From Azospirillum sp. TSH64 (lineage in GTDB: Bacteria; Pseudomonadota; Alphaproteobacteria; Azospirillales; Azospirillaceae): a stretch of DNA of 64,000 nt. Position 1 is the stretch's first letter; each line of letters starts with the position of its first letter. Made by a program: the position numbers and the translations under genes. The notes beneath the pieces are model-generated. The model searched no databases, was not told the origin of the DNA, and was given only the letters and a program-made list of their open reading frames with translations. The stretch lies in the NCBI RefSeq assembly GCF_003116035.1, contig NZ_LGQW01000015.1, positions 6,183,485 to 6,247,484 on the forward strand, written 5' to 3'. Shown piece after piece: positions 26,780 to 37,332 of this stretch.

Positions 26780-28420
26780 ATGCCGACACTTGACGACGAC
26801 CGCAGCGCCCGCCTGATCGGCATCGCCTTCCTGCTGCTGGCACCGCCGGCCTACGGGCTGCTGACGCTGGCCTTCGGGATGGATGCCAACTGGGACCTGC
26901 GGAATTACCACTGGTACAACGGCTACGCGATGCTGACCGGACGGATCGGGCGCGATCTGCTGGCCGCCCAGATGCCGACCTTCTACAGCCCGTTCCTGGA
27001 CGTGCCCTTCTATTGGCTGGCGGCCCATCTGCCGGCGCGGGCAGCCGGATTCCTGTGGGGAACGCTTCAGGGTATCAACCTGTCGCTGCTGTATCTGCTT
27101 GCATCCTTTTCACTCCGGAACGTTCCGGCCCTGAAACGGGCGCTGATCGCAATGGCGCTTGCGGTGATGGGCGGGCTGGGCGGCGGGACGCTGGGTCTGA
27201 TCGGCACCACCTTCCAGGACAATGTGGTCAGCCTGGGCGTGCTGGGTGCTGCGGCGGTCATCGCCGGCAGCCTGCCCGGCATCCTCGACGGCCGGCCGCT
27301 GCCCAGCTTCGCGCGGGTCGCTGCGGCCGGGCTGCTGGCCGGGGCGGCGATGGGGCTGAAGAACCCGACGGTGATCTATGCGGTTGGGCTGTGCCTGGGC
27401 TTCCTGGCATTGCCGGCCCGGCCGTGGCGCCGGCTGTGGCTGGCCTTCTTCTTCGGCATCGGCGTGCTGGCCGGTCTGGCGCTGGGCGGCGGCGTCTGGA
27501 TGGTGCATCTGTGGCACGATTACGGGAACCCGGTCTTCCCGCACATGAACCACATCTTCAAGTCACCCTTCGCCGCGCTGTCCGACTACGTCAATGTCAG
27601 CTTCTTCCCGCCCGGCCTGTGGCAGCGGCTGCTCTTCCCCTTCGTCTTCACCGTTTCCCCCCTGACGGTGGGCGAGGTGCCGTTCTTCGACCTGCGGGTT
27701 CTGGCGCTGTTCGTCCTGGTTCCGGCCGGAGTCGTCTGCGCAGTCGCCACGGGGATGTTGGGGAAGCGGAACGACTGGCTGACGGCGGTGCCGGCGACCC
27801 GGTTCCTGCTGGCGGCGATGACCGTCACCTACGCGTTGTGGGTGGTGATGTTCTGCATCTACCGCTATCTGGTGCCGTTGGAGATGCTGGCACCGCTGGC
27901 GCTGGTGATGGCGGTCGGGCTGCTGCCGCTGGCGCGCCGGCTGCGCATCGGGCTGGCGGTGGCGCTGCTGGCCGTGGTGCAGCTGACGGTGCAGCCAGCC
28001 GACTGGGGGCGCGTCGCCTGGCCAACGGGCACCGATGCCAAGTGGGTCGAGGCGGACGTCCCGGCCATCGCGGATCCGGACGACACCATGGTGCTGATGG
28101 CCGGCTATTGGGCCATTTCGCACGTCATCCCGTCCTTCCCGGCGCGGGTCACCTTCGTGCGCATCCAGTCCAATTTCCTGCAGCCGGATTCCGTCGGCAA
28201 CGGCTACCTCGCCATCCTGAAGGACAAGGTGGCCTCCCACCGCGGCCCCTTCCTGATGCTGAGCACGATTCCCGACACGCCCGGTGCCGCGAAAGCCGCG
28301 GAGCTGCTGGGCCTGCGGCTCGACCCGCAGCGCTGCCGGCCGATCCCCAACAATCTGGGGGAGACCCTGAACCTATGCGCCGTTGACCGCGAGGGCGGCA
28401 AAAGGGAGACAGTGGAATAA
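26780..28420 (+). CDS. Polytopic GT-C-like membrane glycosyltransferase (predicted)
   Basis: A 546-residue membrane protein with about ten hydrophobic segments. The first periplasmic loop after TM1 contains DANWDLRNYHWYNGY, with acidic residues placed as in GT-C enzymes that use polyprenyl-phosphate sugars. A periplasmic C-terminal part follows the last helix at about residue 400. The next two genes encode a GT2 enzyme and a GtrA protein. This matches the gtr layout in which a GtrB-like enzyme makes polyprenyl-phosphate sugar, GtrA flips it, and a polytopic enzyme transfers it to an acceptor. The acceptor is unknown. Confidence 0.6.
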   Translation: MPTLDDDRSARLIGIAFLLLAPPAYGLLTLAFGMDANWDLRNYHWYNGYAMLTGRIGRDLLAAQMPTFYSPFLDVPFYWLAAHLPARAAGFLWGTLQGINLSLLYLLASFSLRNVPALKRALIAMALAVMGGLGGGTLGLIGTTFQDNVVSLGVLGAAAVIAGSLPGILDGRPLPSFARVAAAGLLAGAAMGLKNPTVIYAVGLCLGFLALPARPWRRLWLAFFFGIGVLAGLALGGGVWMVHLWHDYGNPVFPHMNHIFKSPFAALSDYVNVSFFPPGLWQRLLFPFVFTVSPLTVGEVPFFDLRVLALFVLVPAGVVCAVATGMLGKRNDWLTAVPATRFLLAAMTVTYALWVVMFCIYRYLVPLEMLAPLALVMAVGLLPLARRLRIGLAVALLAVVQLTVQPADWGRVAWPTGTDAKWVEADVPAIADPDDTMVLMAGYWAISHVIPSFPARVTFVRIQSNFLQPDSVGNGYLAILKDKVASHRGPFLMLSTIPDTPGAAKAAELLGLRLDPQRCRPIPNNLGETLNLCAVDREGGKRETVE

Positions 28421-28506
28421 TCGCGGCGTTTGTGCTGTTTATCGCCGCAGACAGCCCGATCTGCCGACAGCCCGACCTGTCCCGCCTCCAGCCAGAAGCC
28501 AGCGCC

Positions 28507-29565
28507 ATGACCGTATCGACCCTCGGCCGCCCTGCCGACCGCCCCGCCCTCACCCCGGATGCCGGCGCCTCCGGAACGCCGTCGGCGGCCGCGGCTGTCG
28601 GCCCGGCTCCCACCATCGCGGTGCTGATCCCCTGCTACAACGAGGAAGCGGCGATCGGCAAGGTGGTGCAGGACTTCCGCGCGGCCCTGCCGGACGCCAT
28701 CGTCTATGTCTACGACAACAACTCGAAGGACCGGACGGTGGAGGTCGCGCGCGCCGCGGGCGCCGTGGTCCGGAGCGAGCCGCTGCAGGGCAAGGGCAAC
28801 GTCATGCGCCGCATGTTCGCCGACATCGAGGCGGACGTGTATGTGCTGGTCGACGGCGACGACACCTATCACGCCGCCAGCGCGCCGGAACTGGTCAAGC
28901 GCCTGTGGGACGAGCAGCTGGACATGGTCAACGGTGCGCGGGTGACGGAGATCGTCGCCGCCTATCGGCCCGGCCACCGCTTCGGCAACCTCGTGCTGAC
29001 CGGCATGGTCGCCAAGATCTTCGGCAGCCGCATCGGCGACATGCTGTCGGGCTACCGGGTGTTCTCCCGCCGCTTCGTGAAGTCCTTCCCGGCGCTGGCC
29101 AGCGGTTTCGAGACCGAAACGGAGCTGACCGTCCATGCGCTGGAGCTGCGCATGCCGATCGCCGAGGTGAAGACCCCCTACAAGGACCGTCCGCCCGGGT
29201 CGCACAGCAAGCTGAACACCATCCGCGACGGCATCCGCATCCTGCGCGCCATCGTCATGCTGGTGAAGGAGGAGCGGCCCCTGCCCTTCTTCTCCGCCGC
29301 CTTCGGGCTGCTGGCCCTGCTGTCGGTGATCCTGGGCGTGCCGGTGATCGCGACATATTTCCAGACCGGGCTGGTTCCGCGCTTCCCCACCGCCCTGCTC
29401 GCCACCGGGCTGATGCTGCTGGCCTTCCTCAGCCTGACCTGCGGCCTGATCCTCGACACCGTCACCCATGGCCGCCGCGAGGCCAAGCGCATGAGCTACC
29501 TGTCGCTGCGCGCACCGGGCCACCATCGGCCGCTGGCGGCGGAGCGTGAGGACGGGCGCCGGTGA
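28507..29565 (+). CDS. Family 2 glycosyltransferase (GtrB/DPM1-like)
   Basis: A 352-residue protein. After a disordered N-terminus, the GT2 catalytic domain begins with IAVLIPCYNEEAAIG; DNNSKDRTVE and the metal-binding VDGDDTY follow, then LSGYRVFSRRF and GFETETELT, typical of polyprenyl-phosphate sugar transferases. Two C-terminal membrane helices lie at about residues 262-325. It probably loads a sugar on undecaprenyl phosphate at the cytoplasmic face. The start at 28507 follows the first plausible ATG; the stop overlaps the GtrA start (TGATG). Confidence 0.82.
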   Translation: MTVSTLGRPADRPALTPDAGASGTPSAAAAVGPAPTIAVLIPCYNEEAAIGKVVQDFRAALPDAIVYVYDNNSKDRTVEVARAAGAVVRSEPLQGKGNVMRRMFADIEADVYVLVDGDDTYHAASAPELVKRLWDEQLDMVNGARVTEIVAAYRPGHRFGNLVLTGMVAKIFGSRIGDMLSGYRVFSRRFVKSFPALASGFETETELTVHALELRMPIAEVKTPYKDRPPGSHSKLNTIRDGIRILRAIVMLVKEERPLPFFSAAFGLLALLSVILGVPVIATYFQTGLVPRFPTALLATGLMLLAFLSLTCGLILDTVTHGRREAKRMSYLSLRAPGHHRPLAAEREDGRR

Positions 29566-29993
29566 TGGCATCGGTCGCGAGATTTCTGGACAGCCGGCTC
29601 GGCCGGCTGGGCGTGCAGTTCGCCAAGTTCGGCGCGGTCGGCATCATCGGGCTGGTGGTGGACACGGTCGTGCTCTACGCCGGCCTGGCGCTGGGCCTCC
29701 AGTTCTTCGCCGCCCGCGTCCCGTCCTTCTTTGCGGCGGCGACGGCGACCTGGGCGCTGAACCGCGCCTTCACCTTCCGCGGTGCGGCGGACGAGCCGCT
29801 GCATCGCCAGTGGGCAAAGTTCATCGCCGCCAACGCCATCGGCGGTGTCGTGAATTACGGCGTCTCGGTCGGGCTGGAATCGAGCGTGCAGATGGTCGCC
29901 GAACACCCGTTCCTGGCAGTGGCCGCCGGGTCCATCGCCGGCATGTTCTTCAACTTCGCGGCGTCGAAGCATCTGGTGTTCAAGGGGGCTTAG
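29565..29993 (+). CDS. GtrA family membrane protein
   Basis: A 142-residue protein with four hydrophobic helices. Family features are QFAKFGAVGIIGLVVDTVVLY in the first helix, TWALNRAFTFRG after the second, and FNFAASKHLVF at the end. GtrA proteins are proposed to flip polyprenyl-phosphate sugars. It is translationally coupled to the GT2 gene. A GTG one codon earlier (29562) could also serve as start. Confidence 0.85.
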   Translation: MASVARFLDSRLGRLGVQFAKFGAVGIIGLVVDTVVLYAGLALGLQFFAARVPSFFAAATATWALNRAFTFRGAADEPLHRQWAKFIAANAIGGVVNYGVSVGLESSVQMVAEHPFLAVAAGSIAGMFFNFAASKHLVFKGA

Positions 29994-30072
29994 GTATCGG
30001 AAGGTGCCCGCGAATCTGCCTTGCGCGGCGCCTTATGGACTTATCCCCGCGGCTCGCCATATAACGGCGGCC

Positions 30073-30924
30073 ATGACCCGCGAATTCCTGAAGATGCACG
30101 GCCTCGGCAACGACTTCGTCGTGATCGACGCCCGTTCCGAACCCTACCGCCCCTCGGGTGCGGAGGTGCGCGCCATCGCCGACCGCCGGCTGGGCGTCGG
30201 ATGCGACCAGTTCATCGTTCTGGAGAAGACCGATGCGCCGGGCGTCGACGCCTTCATGCGCATCCGCAATGCCGACGGCAGCGAGGCCGCGGCCTGCGGC
30301 AACGCGTCGCGCTGCGTCGGTTGGCTGTTGATGGAGGAAAGCGGGCGCGACCGTGCCAGCTTCCAGACCGCTGCGGGTCTGCTGCATGCAAGCCGTGCCG
30401 ACAACGGCCGCATCACCGTCGACATGGGCGCTCCCCGCCTCGATTGGGCGGCGATTCCGCTGGCCTCCCCCAGTGACACGCTGCGGGTCGAGACGGTCGA
30501 GCATGGCGGTTTCGCCGCTCCGGTCGCGGTGAACATGGGCAACCCGCACGCCGTCTTCTTCGTCGACGATGCCGAGGCGGTGCCGCTGGACGAGGTCGGC
30601 CCGGTGTTCGAGAACCACCCGGCCTTCCCCGAGCGGGCCAACATCGAGTTCGCGCAGGTGCTGTCGCCCACCGCCATCCGCATGCGGGTGTGGGAGCGCG
30701 GCGCCGGCATCACCCAGGCCTGCGGGTCGGGGTCCTGCGCCACGCTGGTCGCCGCGGTGCGCCGCGGCCTGACCGACCGCAAGGCCGACATCATCCTGGA
30801 CGGCGGCACCCTGACCATCGAGTGGACCGAGGACGACCGCGTCCTGATGACCGGCCCGGTTGCGCTCGCCTACAGCGGCCGGCTGTCGGCGGAGCTGGTT
30901 TCGCCTGAACTGGTTTCGGAATGA
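30073..30924 (+). CDS. dapF: Diaminopimelate epimerase
   Basis: A 283-residue PLP-independent epimerase converting LL- to meso-diaminopimelate for lysine and peptidoglycan. It has the start KMHGLGNDFVVID, the catalytic Cys75 in AAACGNASRC, and the second catalytic Cys in QACGSGSCATL. Its stop overlaps the mtaB start by 4 bases (ATGA). Confidence 0.95.
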   Translation: MTREFLKMHGLGNDFVVIDARSEPYRPSGAEVRAIADRRLGVGCDQFIVLEKTDAPGVDAFMRIRNADGSEAAACGNASRCVGWLLMEESGRDRASFQTAAGLLHASRADNGRITVDMGAPRLDWAAIPLASPSDTLRVETVEHGGFAAPVAVNMGNPHAVFFVDDAEAVPLDEVGPVFENHPAFPERANIEFAQVLSPTAIRMRVWERGAGITQACGSGSCATLVAAVRRGLTDRKADIILDGGTLTIEWTEDDRVLMTGPVALAYSGRLSAELVSPELVSE

Positions 30925-32192
30925 GCGACAGCACCGACAGCACGACGCAGGCCGGCCCCGAGATCGTCACCTTCGGCTGCCGCCTGAACACCTACGAGTC
31001 CGAGGTGATGCGCAACCATGTGCGCAGCGCCGGGCTGGACGACGTGGTGATCGTCAACACCTGCGCCGTGACGTCGGAAGCCGAACGGCAGGCGCGGCAG
31101 ACCATCCGCAAGTTGCGCCGCGAGCGGCCGGACGCCCGCATCGTCGTCACCGGCTGCGCCGCGCAGATCGACCCGCAACGCTTCGCGGCGATGCCGGAGG
31201 TCGATCAGGTCCTGGGCAACCAGGAAAAGCTGCAACCGGAAAGCTGGGGCCTGCCGCCGGCCGAGAAGGTGCTGGTCAACGACATCATGTCGGTCAAGGA
31301 GACCGCCGGTCACCTGATCGGTGGGTTCGAGGACCGTGCCCGCGCCTTCGTCCAGGTCCAGCAGGGCTGCGACCATCGCTGCACCTTCTGCATCATCCCC
31401 TATGGCCGTGGGCCCTCGCGCTCCGTCCCCATCGGCGGCATCGTCGAACAGGTCCAGGCGCTGGTGAAGGCCGGCTACAACGAGGTGGTGCTGTCCGGCG
31501 TCGACATCACCAGCTACGGCCCCGACCTGCCGGGCTCGCCGTCGCTGGGGCAGATGGTGCGCCGGCTGCTGGCGCTGGTGCCGGAACTGCCGCGGCTGCG
31601 CCTGTCCTCCATCGACTGCATCGAGATGGACGACGACCTCTGGCGCCTGATCGAGAACGAGCCGCGCCTGATGCCGCACCTGCACCTGTCGCTCCAGGCC
31701 GGTGACGACATGGTGCTGAAGCGGATGAAGCGCCGCCATGGCCGCGCCGATTCCATCGCCTTCTGCGAACGGGTGCGGTCGATCCGCCCCGACGTGGTGT
31801 TCGGCGCCGACTTCATCGCCGGTTTCCCGACGGAGACCGAGGAGATGTTCCAGAACACCATGCGGCTGGTGGAGGATTGCGGCCTGACCTGGCTGCATGT
31901 CTTCCCCTACAGCCCGCGCCCCGGCACGCCGGCCGCCCGCATGCCGCAGGTCGACGGCGCCGTCCGCAAGGAGCGTGCCGCCCGTCTGCGCGCCGTCGGC
32001 GAAGCGGCGGAGGCCCGCACCCTGGCAGGCCTGGTCGGCCGCACCGCCACGGTGCTGGTGGAGAAGGACGATCTGGGCCGCACCGAGCATTTCGCCGCGA
32101 TCCGCCTGGGCCGGACCTTCCCGCCCGGCTCGCTGGTGCCCGCCGCCATCACCGGTATCAAGGACGGCGTGCTGACCGGCACCCCGCTCTGA
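30921..32192 (+). CDS. mtaB: tRNA t6A37 methylthiotransferase MtaB
   Basis: A 423-residue radical SAM methylthiotransferase that makes ms2t6A at position 37 of tRNAs reading ANN codons. The N-terminal UPF0004 domain has TFGCRLNTYES and NTCAVTSEAERQ; the radical SAM motif is CDHRCTFC; the C-terminal TRAM-like region has TATVLVEKDD. The order dapF-mtaB-ftsY is common in alphaproteobacteria. Confidence 0.92.
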   Translation: MSDSTDSTTQAGPEIVTFGCRLNTYESEVMRNHVRSAGLDDVVIVNTCAVTSEAERQARQTIRKLRRERPDARIVVTGCAAQIDPQRFAAMPEVDQVLGNQEKLQPESWGLPPAEKVLVNDIMSVKETAGHLIGGFEDRARAFVQVQQGCDHRCTFCIIPYGRGPSRSVPIGGIVEQVQALVKAGYNEVVLSGVDITSYGPDLPGSPSLGQMVRRLLALVPELPRLRLSSIDCIEMDDDLWRLIENEPRLMPHLHLSLQAGDDMVLKRMKRRHGRADSIAFCERVRSIRPDVVFGADFIAGFPTETEEMFQNTMRLVEDCGLTWLHVFPYSPRPGTPAARMPQVDGAVRKERAARLRAVGEAAEARTLAGLVGRTATVLVEKDDLGRTEHFAAIRLGRTFPPGSLVPAAITGIKDGVLTGTPL

Positions 32193-32214
32193 CCCCTCTT
32201 ATAGTGGACACTCC

Positions 32215-33576
<1,362 letters not shown>

Positions 33577-33696
33577 CCGGCGGGGGCCTCTCCGACGGGG
33601 CCTGAACGGCTCTCTATCGGCCTGAATGGGTAAGCACCGGGGGTTGGCCGAAATTCGGCCTTCCCAGCCGGTCGTTCGTACCCCATCTTTGACGAC

Positions 33697-35205
33697 ATGA
33701 CTGATAAAGCCCCGTTCCAGCCCGGTTCGGCCGGGCGCTTCACCGATGCCAAAGCAGCACTGGCCTGCGTGCGCGACATTTACGAGCGCAACACCGCCTA
33801 CCTGCGCGACCGCTTTTCCGCCTACACGCAGGGCGATGAGGAAGGCGGGCGGAACCGGGCCTATTACCCCTATGTCCGGCTGACCGCCGTGTCGGGGGCC
33901 GGGGTCGATACCCGGCTGTCCTACGGCTTCGTCGAGGGGGTCGGCGTCCATTCCACCACGGTGACGCGGCCCGACCTGTTCGAGCGCTATCTGCTGGAAC
34001 AGTTCACGCTTCTGCTGCGCAACCACGGCGTCCCGCTGGAGGTCGGCGTCAGCGAGGAGGCGATCCCGATCCATTTCGCCTTTCCCAACGGCATGTATGT
34101 GGAAGGCGACCTGCCGCCGGACCGGCTGACCAAGCTGCCGGACCTGTTCGACCTGCCCGATCTGGCGCGGATGGACGACACCATCGTCAACGGCACCTTC
34201 GACGGCGGGCCGGACGCGGTGAAGCCGCTGGCGCTGTTCACCGCTCCCCGGGTGGATTTCTCGCTGCACCGGCTGCGCCACTACACGGCGACGGGGCCGG
34301 AGCATTTCCAGAACTTCGTCCTGTTCACCAACTACCAGTTCTATGTCGACGAGTTCATCCGGCTGTCGCGCGAGATCATGGAGCCGACCGGCGACGCCGA
34401 TCTGGCGGCCTACCGCGCGCAGTATGACAGCTTCGTCGAGCCGGGCGACATCGTCACCACCAACCAGAATCTGGGTGGTTTCGCCGATGCCCCGGCGGCC
34501 AGGCTGATGCGGATGCCGCAGATGCCGGCCTACCACCTGAAACGGCCGGACGGCAACGGCATCACGCTGGTGAACATCGGCGTCGGCCCGTCGAACGCCA
34601 AGACGATCACCGACCACATCGCGGTGCTGCGCCCGCATGCCTGGCTGATGCTGGGGCACTGTGCCGGGCTGCGGCATACCCAGCGGCTGGGCGATTACGT
34701 GCTGGCGCACGGCTATGTCCGCGAGGACCATGTGCTGGACGCCGACCTGCCGCTCTGGGTGCCGGTGCCAGCCCTGGCGGAGGTTCAGCGCGCGCTGGAG
34801 ACGGCGGTGGAGCGGGTAACCGGGCTGTCGGGCTTCGACCTGAAGAGCATCATGCGCACCGGCACGGTGGCGACCATCGACAACCGGAACTGGGAGTTGC
34901 GCGACCATCGCGAGCCGCTGATGCGGTTCAGCCAGAGCCGCGCCATCGCGCTGGACATGGAAAGTGCCACGATCGCCGCCAACGGCTTCCGCTTCCGCGT
35001 GCCGTATGGGACGTTGCTGTGCGTGTCGGACAAGCCGATGCATGGGCAGCTGAAACTGCCGGGGATGGCCGACCGCTTCTATCGCGAGCGGGTCGACCAG
35101 CATCTGAAGATCGGCGTGCTGGCGATGGAACTGCTGCGCGAGCACGGCATGGAAACGCTGCACTCCCGCAAGCTGCGCAGCTTGGCGGAAGTGGCGTTCC
35201 AATAA
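33697..35205 (+). CDS. amn: AMP nucleosidase
   Basis: A 502-residue enzyme that hydrolyses AMP to adenine and ribose 5-phosphate. The N-terminal Amn domain contains RAYYPYVRLT; the phosphorylase-like C-terminal domain shows NIGVGPSNAKTITDH, MLGHCAGLR and ALDMESATIAANGFRFRVPYGTLLCVSDKP. Length is close to the E. coli enzyme (484). It appears to have its own promoter in the 120-base gap after ftsY. Confidence 0.92.
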   Translation: MTDKAPFQPGSAGRFTDAKAALACVRDIYERNTAYLRDRFSAYTQGDEEGGRNRAYYPYVRLTAVSGAGVDTRLSYGFVEGVGVHSTTVTRPDLFERYLLEQFTLLLRNHGVPLEVGVSEEAIPIHFAFPNGMYVEGDLPPDRLTKLPDLFDLPDLARMDDTIVNGTFDGGPDAVKPLALFTAPRVDFSLHRLRHYTATGPEHFQNFVLFTNYQFYVDEFIRLSREIMEPTGDADLAAYRAQYDSFVEPGDIVTTNQNLGGFADAPAARLMRMPQMPAYHLKRPDGNGITLVNIGVGPSNAKTITDHIAVLRPHAWLMLGHCAGLRHTQRLGDYVLAHGYVREDHVLDADLPLWVPVPALAEVQRALETAVERVTGLSGFDLKSIMRTGTVATIDNRNWELRDHREPLMRFSQSRAIALDMESATIAANGFRFRVPYGTLLCVSDKPMHGQLKLPGMADRFYRERVDQHLKIGVLAMELLREHGMETLHSRKLRSLAEVAFQ

Positions 35206-35208
35206 CGA

Positions 35209-35237
35209 ATGGGGGCGGGTACGAGACCCGCCCCCAT
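35209..35237. terminator. Hairpin between convergent amn and azoR
   Basis: A perfect 12-bp stem (35209-35220 with 35226-35237) with a 5-base loop, GC-rich, immediately after the amn stop. It lacks a T run, so it may act mainly as a transcript end stabiliser or need Rho. Confidence 0.6.
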
Positions 35238-35256
35238 CTCAGACTCAGGCCTCGCC

Positions 35257-35880
35257 TCAGGCAGCGGCCAGCAGGCTCTCGATTTCCTTGGTCGCGGCGG
35301 CCAGCGCCTTGTCCTTGGCTTCCTGACCCATGCTGACGCCCTCGGCGCGGATGAATGTCACGTCGGTGATGCCGAAGAAGCCGAACACCGAGCGGAGATA
35401 GGCCTCCTGGTGGTCGAGGCCGGCCAGCGCCGGGTTGGTCGAATAGACGCCGCCACGGCCCGAGGCCACGATCACGCGCTTGCCGCCGGCCAGGCCCTCG
35501 GGGCCCTTCTCGGCGTAGCGGAAGGTGCGGCCGGCCTGGGCGAGGCGGTCGATCCAGGCCTTCAGCTGGGTCGGGACGGAGAAGTTGTACATCGGCGCGC
35601 CGACCACGACGACGTCGGCGGCCAGGAACTCGTCGAGCAGGACATTGGTCAGGGCCAGCTCTTCGCGCTGACGCTCGCTCAGCCCATCGACAACGCCGAG
35701 CTTGAGGACCGGCAGCAGCTCGCCGTCGAGATGGGCCGGCGGGTTGGCGGCGACGTCGCGGGTGACGACGGTGGCGGCCGGGTCGGCCTTCACCAGGGCC
35801 TCGACGATGGAGGCGGTCAGCTGGCGGGTGACGGAGAAGGTGCCGAGCGGGCTGGAGTCGACATGCAGGATCGTGGTCAT
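35257..35880 (-). CDS. azoR: FMN-dependent NADH-azoreductase
   Basis: A 207-residue flavodoxin-fold quinone/azo reductase. It shows ILHVDSSPLGTFSVTRQL at the N-terminus (FMN phosphate binding), VGAPMYNFSVPTQLKAWIDRLAQAG and GRGGVYS. AzoR enzymes reduce quinones and azo compounds and help against thiol stress. A GGAAGGAGCC motif precedes the start. It is monocistronic. Confidence 0.92.
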   Translation of the reverse strand: MTTILHVDSSPLGTFSVTRQLTASIVEALVKADPAATVVTRDVAANPPAHLDGELLPVLKLGVVDGLSERQREELALTNVLLDEFLAADVVVVGAPMYNFSVPTQLKAWIDRLAQAGRTFRYAEKGPEGLAGGKRVIVASGRGGVYSTNPALAGLDHQEAYLRSVFGFFGITDVTFIRAEGVSMGQEAKDKALAAATKEIESLLAAA

Positions 35881-36021
35881 GACGGAAGGAGCCTCTTGGT
35901 TGTTGCGGCCGTCTTCTCCGGCCGGGTTCTGACGCCCAAGATGCTCCTTTGTTTTTCAGCGGTTAAGCCGGGTTCTGCGCGATAGATCGTCTCTGCCAAA
36001 GCAACAATCGGCCCGGCAGGA

Positions 36022-36792
36022 TCAGCGCGTCACCAGCGCCCCGCTGCGGAAGACCGCCATCTGGCCCGGCTGCATCACCGTCCAGGCCTCGTCCCTGGTC
36101 AACGGCCGGGTGGCGATGACGGTGACGACGTCGTTGGGCGTCGTCTCCTGGGAGAAATCGACGCTCATGTCGGCATCGAGCAGGGTCGCGGCACCGAAGG
36201 GAGCCTTGCGGGTCAGCCAGGCGAGGTTGGTGGCGCAGTGGCACCACAGATAGCGCCCGTCGCTGAGCAGCATGTTGAAAACGCCCAGCGTTCCCAGATC
36301 GGCGGCCAGATGGCGGATCAGCTTCATCAGCCCGGTGGTCGTCTTCGGCGGCTCCGGATACTGCATGCGGATCTGGTCGAGCAGCCAGCAGAAGGCATGC
36401 TCGCTGTCGGTGCTGCCGACCGGTTCGTAGAAGGTCAGGATGCGGTCCTTGATACCCTTCAACTGGCCGTTGTGGGCGAAGGTCCACATCCGCCCCCACA
36501 GCTCGCGGGTGAAGGGGTGGGTGTTCTCCAGCGACACCCGGCCGCGGTTGGCACGGCGGATGTGCGAGATCACGGTGCAGGACTTGATCGAATAGCGGCT
36601 GACCAGCCGGGCGATCTCCGACTCTGCACTGGGGGCCGGGTCGTGGAAGGTGCGGCATCCCTTCCCCTCATAGAAGGCGATGCCCCAGCCGTCACGGTGC
36701 GGCCCGGTCTGCCCGCCGCGGCGCATCAGGCCGGCGAAGCTGAAGCAGATGTCCGTGGGCACGTTGGCGCTCATGCCCAGCAGTTCGCACAT
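36022..36792 (-). CDS. Class II glutamine amidotransferase (YafJ-like)
   Basis: A 256-residue Ntn-type amidotransferase domain protein. The nucleophile is Cys2 after Met removal (MCELLGMS), with RRGGQTGPHRDGWGIAFY and SHIRRANRG forming the glutamine site, and AHNGQLKGI after it. No synthase domain is attached. The biological acceptor of the YafJ group is not established; a relative, EgtC, acts in ergothioneine synthesis, but no other egt gene is present here. Confidence 0.85.
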   Translation of the reverse strand: MCELLGMSANVPTDICFSFAGLMRRGGQTGPHRDGWGIAFYEGKGCRTFHDPAPSAESEIARLVSRYSIKSCTVISHIRRANRGRVSLENTHPFTRELWGRMWTFAHNGQLKGIKDRILTFYEPVGSTDSEHAFCWLLDQIRMQYPEPPKTTTGLMKLIRHLAADLGTLGVFNMLLSDGRYLWCHCATNLAWLTRKAPFGAATLLDADMSVDFSQETTPNDVVTVIATRPLTRDEAWTVMQPGQMAVFRSGALVTR

Positions 36793-36906
36793 GATGTCCT
36801 CGTCTGCCGCTTGTCGTCGCCCTAGGGAGCGACAAGCTACGACAGGCCGTGCGCAAGGTCACGCGCGGACATGGCCGGAAACGGCGTGCATGTCAGGCGA
36901 TTGGCC

Positions 36907-37332
36907 TCACGGTTTTGGACAGGGCGGCATGTCCGGCCGCAGGCACCCCTCCATCTTCCGTGCCGGGACACCGCCGCCCAACCCGATCCAGGCATCGACC
37001 CGGTCGGTCTCGAACCCGCAGTCGCGGCGGTCGCCAACCTGCATCAGCGGACGGCGGATCAGTAGCGGGCGCTCGACCATCGCGGCCAGCGCCCCGGCTT
37101 CGTCCATGCTCTCCGGCACCAGTTCGCCGTTCTTCACCGCAGGCGCGGCGCGGTTGAACCAGTCGGCGACCGGACGGTCGCCGAAGAAGGGGCGGAGCGT
37201 CTGGGGCGTCCAGGGCTCGCTCAGCAGGTCGCGGGCGACGACGCGGTGGCCGGCCTGCTCCAGCAGGGCCTTCTGCCGGGCATTGCCGCCGCAGCCGGGC
37301 TTCTCGAAAAAGATCACGTCGGCCATGGTCAT
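36907..37332 (-). CDS. Nitrogenase-associated ArsC-like protein
   Basis: A 141-residue thioredoxin-fold protein of the ArsC/Spx type. The N-terminus has FFEKPGCGGNARQKALL, where a single Cys replaces the CXXC motif, and RRPLMQVGDRRDCGF is the usual second block. The family is repeatedly found with nif genes and called nitrogenase-associated protein; its role is unknown. Its ATG overlaps the draG stop (ATGA), so it is the third gene of the draT-draG unit. A second ATG two codons on could also be used. Confidence 0.8.
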   Translation of the reverse strand: MTMADVIFFEKPGCGGNARQKALLEQAGHRVVARDLLSEPWTPQTLRPFFGDRPVADWFNRAAPAVKNGELVPESMDEAGALAAMVERPLLIRRPLMQVGDRRDCGFETDRVDAWIGLGGGVPARKMEGCLRPDMPPCPKP

